The notes beneath the pieces were generated by a model that saw nothing but the letters and a program-made list of their open reading frames with translations, had not been told where the DNA came from and ran no database searches. Of a DNA stretch of 64,000 bases, positions 59,484-64,000 are shown in pieces. The stretch is from Yamagishiella unicocca (taxonomy: Eukaryota > Chlorophyta > Chlorophyceae > Chlamydomonadales > Volvocaceae). The position numbers and the translations under genes were made by a program. The stretch lies in assembly GCA_003116995.1 (NCBI GenBank), contig BDSL01000052.1, forward strand, positions 1 through 64,000, written 5' to 3'. Position 1 is the stretch's first letter, and every line of letters begins with the position of its first letter.

Positions 59484-62400
59484 ATGAGCCGGCGAGGAGC
59501 TTGGGCGCTGCTTTTGGCGCTGGCGGCACTTTTGCAATCTATGCTTCCAGCTTGCAACGGCAATAGCTCAGCCAAGCTGATGATGGTCGAAGTAAGCGAT
59601 CTTTCAGGATCAGTTTACGGGTTTTCAGCCTGAGTACAACGTATATCAACCAAAATGCACCAGGCTGGCGTCCTGCTTATATACATACATATTTTATATA
59701 CAACAGTGTGTTCCTCTCTTTCTCGGCTGTTCCAGGAGCTCCGGACCGCGCCAGCTGACAGAGACGTGCTGGCGCGCGTGCCGAAGTCGCAACGGCACAT
59801 GTGGGAGTACCACGATGGGCGTACCATTAATGAGACATTGCAGTCGTTCATAGACATCCCGGTGGACGTCTGGGTGGCCATTAAGCTCGTCGGGTTCGAC
59901 GGAGACGGGTACGTACCCAGACGACGGGGGAAGCGTGTTTTTATTACACGCGAGGTTGTTGCCGGGGGTTTGCGAGCTCGGTGCAGATGAAGTCGTGTTG
60001 TGTACGCCCAGCACGGCCAAAGCCACGAGGATGAAAAGTAAGCTAATGAACCGACACTGACGGCGGTGGCTACCAGCGCTTGTGTAGCGTGAGGTTCCCC
60101 CGGCCCTGCGCCCCCTTCTCTCCCCTACAAACAAACATGTACGACCACGGCACGCCGTACCCCAAATCTTCCGGAGTGGCATCGGTTGGAGTTGTGCCTG
60201 CGGGTTCCATTTCACCCGCTCCTCCATAACAGCTAGAGCAGTTCCGACCACCCATCCCTGCGGTCTGTCCTTTGTGTGCTGCTGCCTCGCCCTCGTTCGT
60301 CGCGCACCGGCCATCCACTCTCACCCCGTGGCGTCCAGCGAATGCAACCCCACCCCCCACCCTCGAAGCGTCTGTTCTAAACGGTTTTCCTTTCGTGCAC
60401 GGGTCTTCCTCGCACCGCGCCCCCCACTTCCGCTGCTATCTCTCAGGATCAACCACATAAAGGTCGCCGAGATAGACTTCCTCCGCTACCTGCGGGGGCT
60501 GCATCTGGACGTGCAGACTGCGGTGCTGGAGCCGGAGCTGAGGTCGCTGGTGCGTTTCTGCGATGCCTGGAGCCGCGGGACGTGTGCGCTTGTCGCTCGG
60601 CCGCACCTGTGCCTGAGGGGCCTGAGGGGTCACTCTGGGCCCCATACAGTGAAGTGCCATCGAGATAAAATCGGGGCAAAGTGGTGGGAGAAAGGGGGCA
60701 GCGATCTGCGTGTCAGGTTCAGAGTGGGGGTTGCGCGGTGGCCAGTGTGCGTTTCAGTCATAGGCAGTGTCAGGCGCTAGGGCGCAGGGAGCAAAGGAGC
60801 GCTGTATCAGACCCGTTGGGTGTGTGCCGAAGGGGGCCACGCGGCGATTGCGGCGCTTTGTGGTATCCGGCGCACGTGCGGTGCGCACCAGCCCCCGGAT
60901 GGGAGCTGATGCCTCGCCTCGGCGCAGTGCAGCGCCACGCCATCCCACGGCACGGAACCCGCTGGTGTCCCCCCTGCCAGCAAAGCCCGCCGGTGCGGGC
61001 CCCCTCTCCGACGCTACCCTCCCTCTCCCTCCGCCCGGTTTCCCTCGAACCCTCTCCCTCCGCCCGGCTCCCCTCCGCGCAGTCCGTGCGACCCCGACTA
61101 CACTTCCAGGTTTCCAAGGTCCCGGCCGCACTTACGCAGAAGCTGGCGGGGGTGATGACGTCAGCCGTCTTCGCGGAGCAGCAGGGTGGGACAGCAGGGC
61201 CGGGGCCCATGGACGGGGGTCTGGGCGGGGACAGGGTGGGACAGCAGGGCCGGGGCCCATGGACGGGGGTCTGGGCGGGGACAGGGTGGGACAGCAGGGC
61301 CGGGGCCCATGGACGGGGGTCTGGGCGGAGCAGCAGGGTGGGACAGCAGGGCCGGGGCCCATGGACGGGGGTCTGGGCGGGGACAGGGTGGGACAGCAGG
61401 GCCGGGGCCCATGGACGGGGGTCTGGGCGGGGACAGGGTGGGACAGCAGGGCCGGGGCCCATGGATGGGGTTCTGGGCGGGGACAGGGTGGGACAGCAGG
61501 GCCGGGGCCCATGGACGGGGGTCTGGGCGGGGACAGGGTGGGACAGCAGGGCCGGGGCCCATGGACGGGGGTCTGGGCGGGGACAGGGTGGGACAGCAGG
61601 GCCGGGGCCCATGGACGGGGGTCTGGGCGGGGACAGGGTGGGACAGCAGGGCCGGGGCCCATGGACGGGGGTCTGGGCGGAGCAGCAGGGTGGGACAGCA
61701 GGGCCGGGGCCCATGGACGGGGGTCTGGGCGGGGACAGGGTGGGACAGCAGGGCCGGGGCCCATGGACGGGGGTCTGGGCGGGGACAGGGTGGGACAGCA
61801 GGGCCGGGGCCCATGGACGGGGGTCTGGGCGGGGACAGGGTGGGACAGCAGGGCCGGGGCCCATGGACGGGGGTCTGGGCGGGGACAGGGTGGGACAGCA
61901 GGGCCGGGGCCCATGGACGGGGGTCTGGGCGGAGCAGCAGGGTGGGACAGCAGGGCCGGGGCCCATGGACGGGGGTCTGGGCGGGGACAGGGTGGGACAG
62001 CAGGGCCGGGGCCCATGGACGGGGATCTGGGCGGGGACAGGGTGGCTGTATGAACGGGCGAGTGCGATGCGGGATAGGTAGGGCACATCCGCGGAGATGG
62101 GCTATGGTGGGCTATCTCCCACTTGGGGAGGATCTAGCAAGGCGCCTTGGGCTAGGGTGAGGTGGGGTACGATGATTGATGGTTGGCAGGGCCCATGGGA
62201 GGGTGAGGGCATTAGGGCGGAGTAGTCAGATCCTCCCGCGGGCCCGCTTCTCAAAGCCCTGAGAGGCGCCGCCTGCGCACCTGCGATGCTCGGAAAGCGC
62301 GTGTCCATCAAGCTCTTTCCCCGGCCCTCGCCGCCCACTGCCGCTGCAGGGTCCAAGAACTCCCACATAAACCTCTACCTGCCGCACACTGTGGTGGACA

Positions 62401-64000
62401 AGGTCCTCGCGGCGGAAGAGCGCGCACTGCTCGAGCGCCAGGGCCCCGGCCACCACGGCACCACGCCGATGCCCTCCCTCACGCTCTACATGCTCAATCT
62501 GGATCCGCCCAGCGGCACTGATTACATGTACACGTACAAAGAGGATCCGGAGCTGCAGTCGAGCGGCAACTGGTGGGCAGCAGGAAGAATGGGATGGATC
62601 GGTTGGGGTCGCTGGCAGGGGCGCGGGGTCTACGGGCCTTACGGAGTTGCCGGCGGGGTTGGGTGCGTCTATGGACTACGCAATGCTGCCCTGAACACAC
62701 GTTCTAGGTGTTCGGAAAAACACATTTAGGCGCTCACCGAACATGGGTGAGTCCCTTGTCACAATGACGGTGTAATGTACGGCCGCCGCCGCCTCACGCC
62801 GCTGCTGGCACAGGTCGATGTTTCGGAGCTGCCCCGGCGCACTGTACGCGTCGGAGCAGCGGACCAGCGGAGCGGGGTTCGCCTGGGTGGACCTGGCGGC
62901 CGCACCGCACTCGTACGGCCCGCTGCGCGGGGCTCACGGCCAGGTGCGTGCGGAGGACACACCATTGCACACGATTGCACCATGCTTGGGCTGGAGTTCG
63001 AGGGTGGGGACGCATTGAAAAAAACGCGTGCCTGTCGCATGAGACGAAGGGCGAGGGCTGGGGGGGGGGATGGAGCTGGAGCTGGGGTGCGAGGTGTGAC
63101 AAGGTTCGCACGGGGGTGATGGTGGGCGGAGAGCAGGGTCGTTACGGAACGGTGAGGACGCAGGGCCGTGCTGCGCATGAGAAATGAGGGGGCACCTGAG
63201 GGAGAAGGCAGAACGAACAGGGAGGGGCCGTGGGATGAAAAGCTGGAGGGCGCGCGCGGTCTATCGAGGGCTTGAGGCCCATGGTTGCAGGGCGCGGAGA
63301 GTAGGATGTGGTAGGCCTGGCCCAGGGGTGTGGGCCCTATGCAGCTAGGGGCACCGGCGGAACGGGCGCCCTCCCTCCCTCGCCCATGTTATTCCATTGC
63401 ATCGACGTGCCTCAAGGCAGCGTGAGTCCTGCCTTGGACTCGCCGACCCGCCTTTGCCTACCCATTACCTGTCTCACCTCCCATGTCCCCACCTGCCAAC
63501 CTGCCCGGTCCCCAGCGGATCGCCGGGCTCCACACTGCTTGCTCCATAGCTGACCCCGCTAAGTAATCTCTCGCCGACGGGCACCCAACGACCCCACTCC
63601 ACCAGGTATTCCCGCACAGCCTGCCCCACGCCACCTCCTTCCAGCCCTCCGTCGTCAACACCGGTATGCTGCCTGAGCTGGCGGCGCTGGCGGCCTCCGC
63701 AGTGCAGCACCTGGTGTGGCCGCCGCTGCAGCACTCCAAGATGGCGCTGCCGCGGCCTGGTGGTGGCGACTTTCTGGTGGTGCAGGTGCGGTTGAGTGGG
63801 GTTCCGGAGCCAGAGGGCGGGAGGCCAACGGGGAGGCCAACGGGGGGGAGGGGCAGGGTTCGAGGAAGACCCGTGGATGCCCGGAAAAACCGTTTAGGAC
63901 AGACGTTTTTGAGATGCATGCTGGAGAACTGGGTTGGGGAGTTCGAGGGAAACCCGTGGATGTCCGAAAAAACGTTTAAAACAGAAGTTTTGAGATGCAT
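59484..64000 (+). CDS. Conserved plant/algal secreted or membrane protein of unknown function (3' truncated by window)
   Basis: Exons 59484-59591, 59736-59908, 60447-60549, 61083-61185, from about 62266 or 62345 to 62572, 62814-62943 and 63606-63785 are phase-consistent, and the gene continues past 64000. The leader ALLLALAALLQSMLPACNG indicates ER targeting. Later segments are VDVWVAIKLVGFDGDG, IKVAEIDFLRYLRGLHLDV, SHINLYLPH, LTLYMLNLD, GFAWVDLAAAPHSYGPL and LPELAALAASAVQHLVWPPL. These resemble a conserved, uncharacterised plant membrane protein with a large luminal domain (VKLVGFDGDG, LYILN and WIDL-type motifs). I know no established function. The junction between exons 4 and 5 and a possible small exon before 63606 are uncertain. 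Intron 4 carries a large minisatellite. Confidence 0.75.
60360..60414 (+). repeat. Dispersed ~85-bp repeat, copy 3 (partial)
   Basis: AAGCGTCTGTTCTAAACGG then GTGCACGGGTCTTCCTCG. It lies in an intron of the gene starting at 59484. Confidence 0.75.
61186..62045. repeat. 50-bp intronic minisatellite, about 17 units
   Basis: The unit GGTGGGACAGCAGGGCCGGG followed by GCCCATGGACGGGGGTCTGG repeats every 50 bp, with interspersed 51-bp variants containing GGAGCAGCAGG. It begins exactly at the donor site of exon 4 (GAGCAGCAGG|GTGGGA). All six frames are open over long distances as an artefact of composition. Confidence 0.95.
63853..64000 (-). repeat. Dispersed ~85-bp repeat, two tandem copies in inverse orientation
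   Basis: Two adjacent copies (63853-63925 and 63926-64000) read as the reverse complement of the copies at 47.3, 55.5 and 60.4 kb. The second runs off the window end. Confidence 0.8.

Noticed and set aside
60767..62160. ORFs of 320-470 residues on both strands around 61-62 kb
   Set aside because: They are translations of a 50-bp intronic minisatellite in every frame. The flanking exons splice over it.

Overview
This 64-kb window is nuclear DNA of a green alga, most likely a chlorophycean (volvocine-type) species. The evidence is intron-dense genes with short GT-AG and some GC-AG introns, a TGTAA motif downstream of most stop codons (the chlorophycean poly(A) signal), a TKL kinase gene of a type abundant in Chlamydomonas relatives, and tracts of satellite DNA. 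All gene models were assembled by hand: exon phases were summed and junctions matched to conserved protein families.

Left part (1-10.8 kb): a CACTA (EnSpm/Tnp2-type) transposon. Two genes diverge from a 395-bp intergenic segment. On the plus strand is an apparently intact 8-exon Tnp2-like transposase (6483-10616). On the minus strand (6087 to 1033) is a multi-exon gene whose 3' exons carry a 2-oxoglutarate/Fe(II) dioxygenase signature (HxD, distal His, RLH). The middle of the minus-strand gene is an array of 259-bp units. Each unit reads as one symmetric 180-nt exon plus one 79-nt intron. This accessory gene is the most unusual content of the window.

Repeat belt and tRNAs (10.9-16 kb): several tandem-repeat families, chiefly a satellite at 12.6-15.3 kb lying between two copies of a 62-bp direct repeat, followed by two directly abutting tRNA-Pro genes (AGG and CGG).

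Housekeeping genes (17-64 kb): NOSIP-type ubiquitin ligase (minus), IQ-motif/poly-Q protein (plus), adenine DNA glycosylase MUTYH with a long C-terminal extension (minus), CCDC130/YJU2B-type splicing factor (plus), a 20-exon TKL protein kinase with a GAF-like N-terminal region (minus), a prolyl 4-hydroxylase with a C-terminal ShK-like domain (minus), and the 5' part of a conserved plant/algal membrane or secreted protein (plus, cut by the window end). Neighbours are arranged divergently (NOSIP/IQ, MUTYH/CCDC130, P4H/membrane protein) or convergently (IQ/MUTYH, CCDC130/kinase). No operon logic applies and the housekeeping genes are functionally unrelated. A dispersed repeat of about 85 bp recurs in introns and intergenic DNA of the right half.
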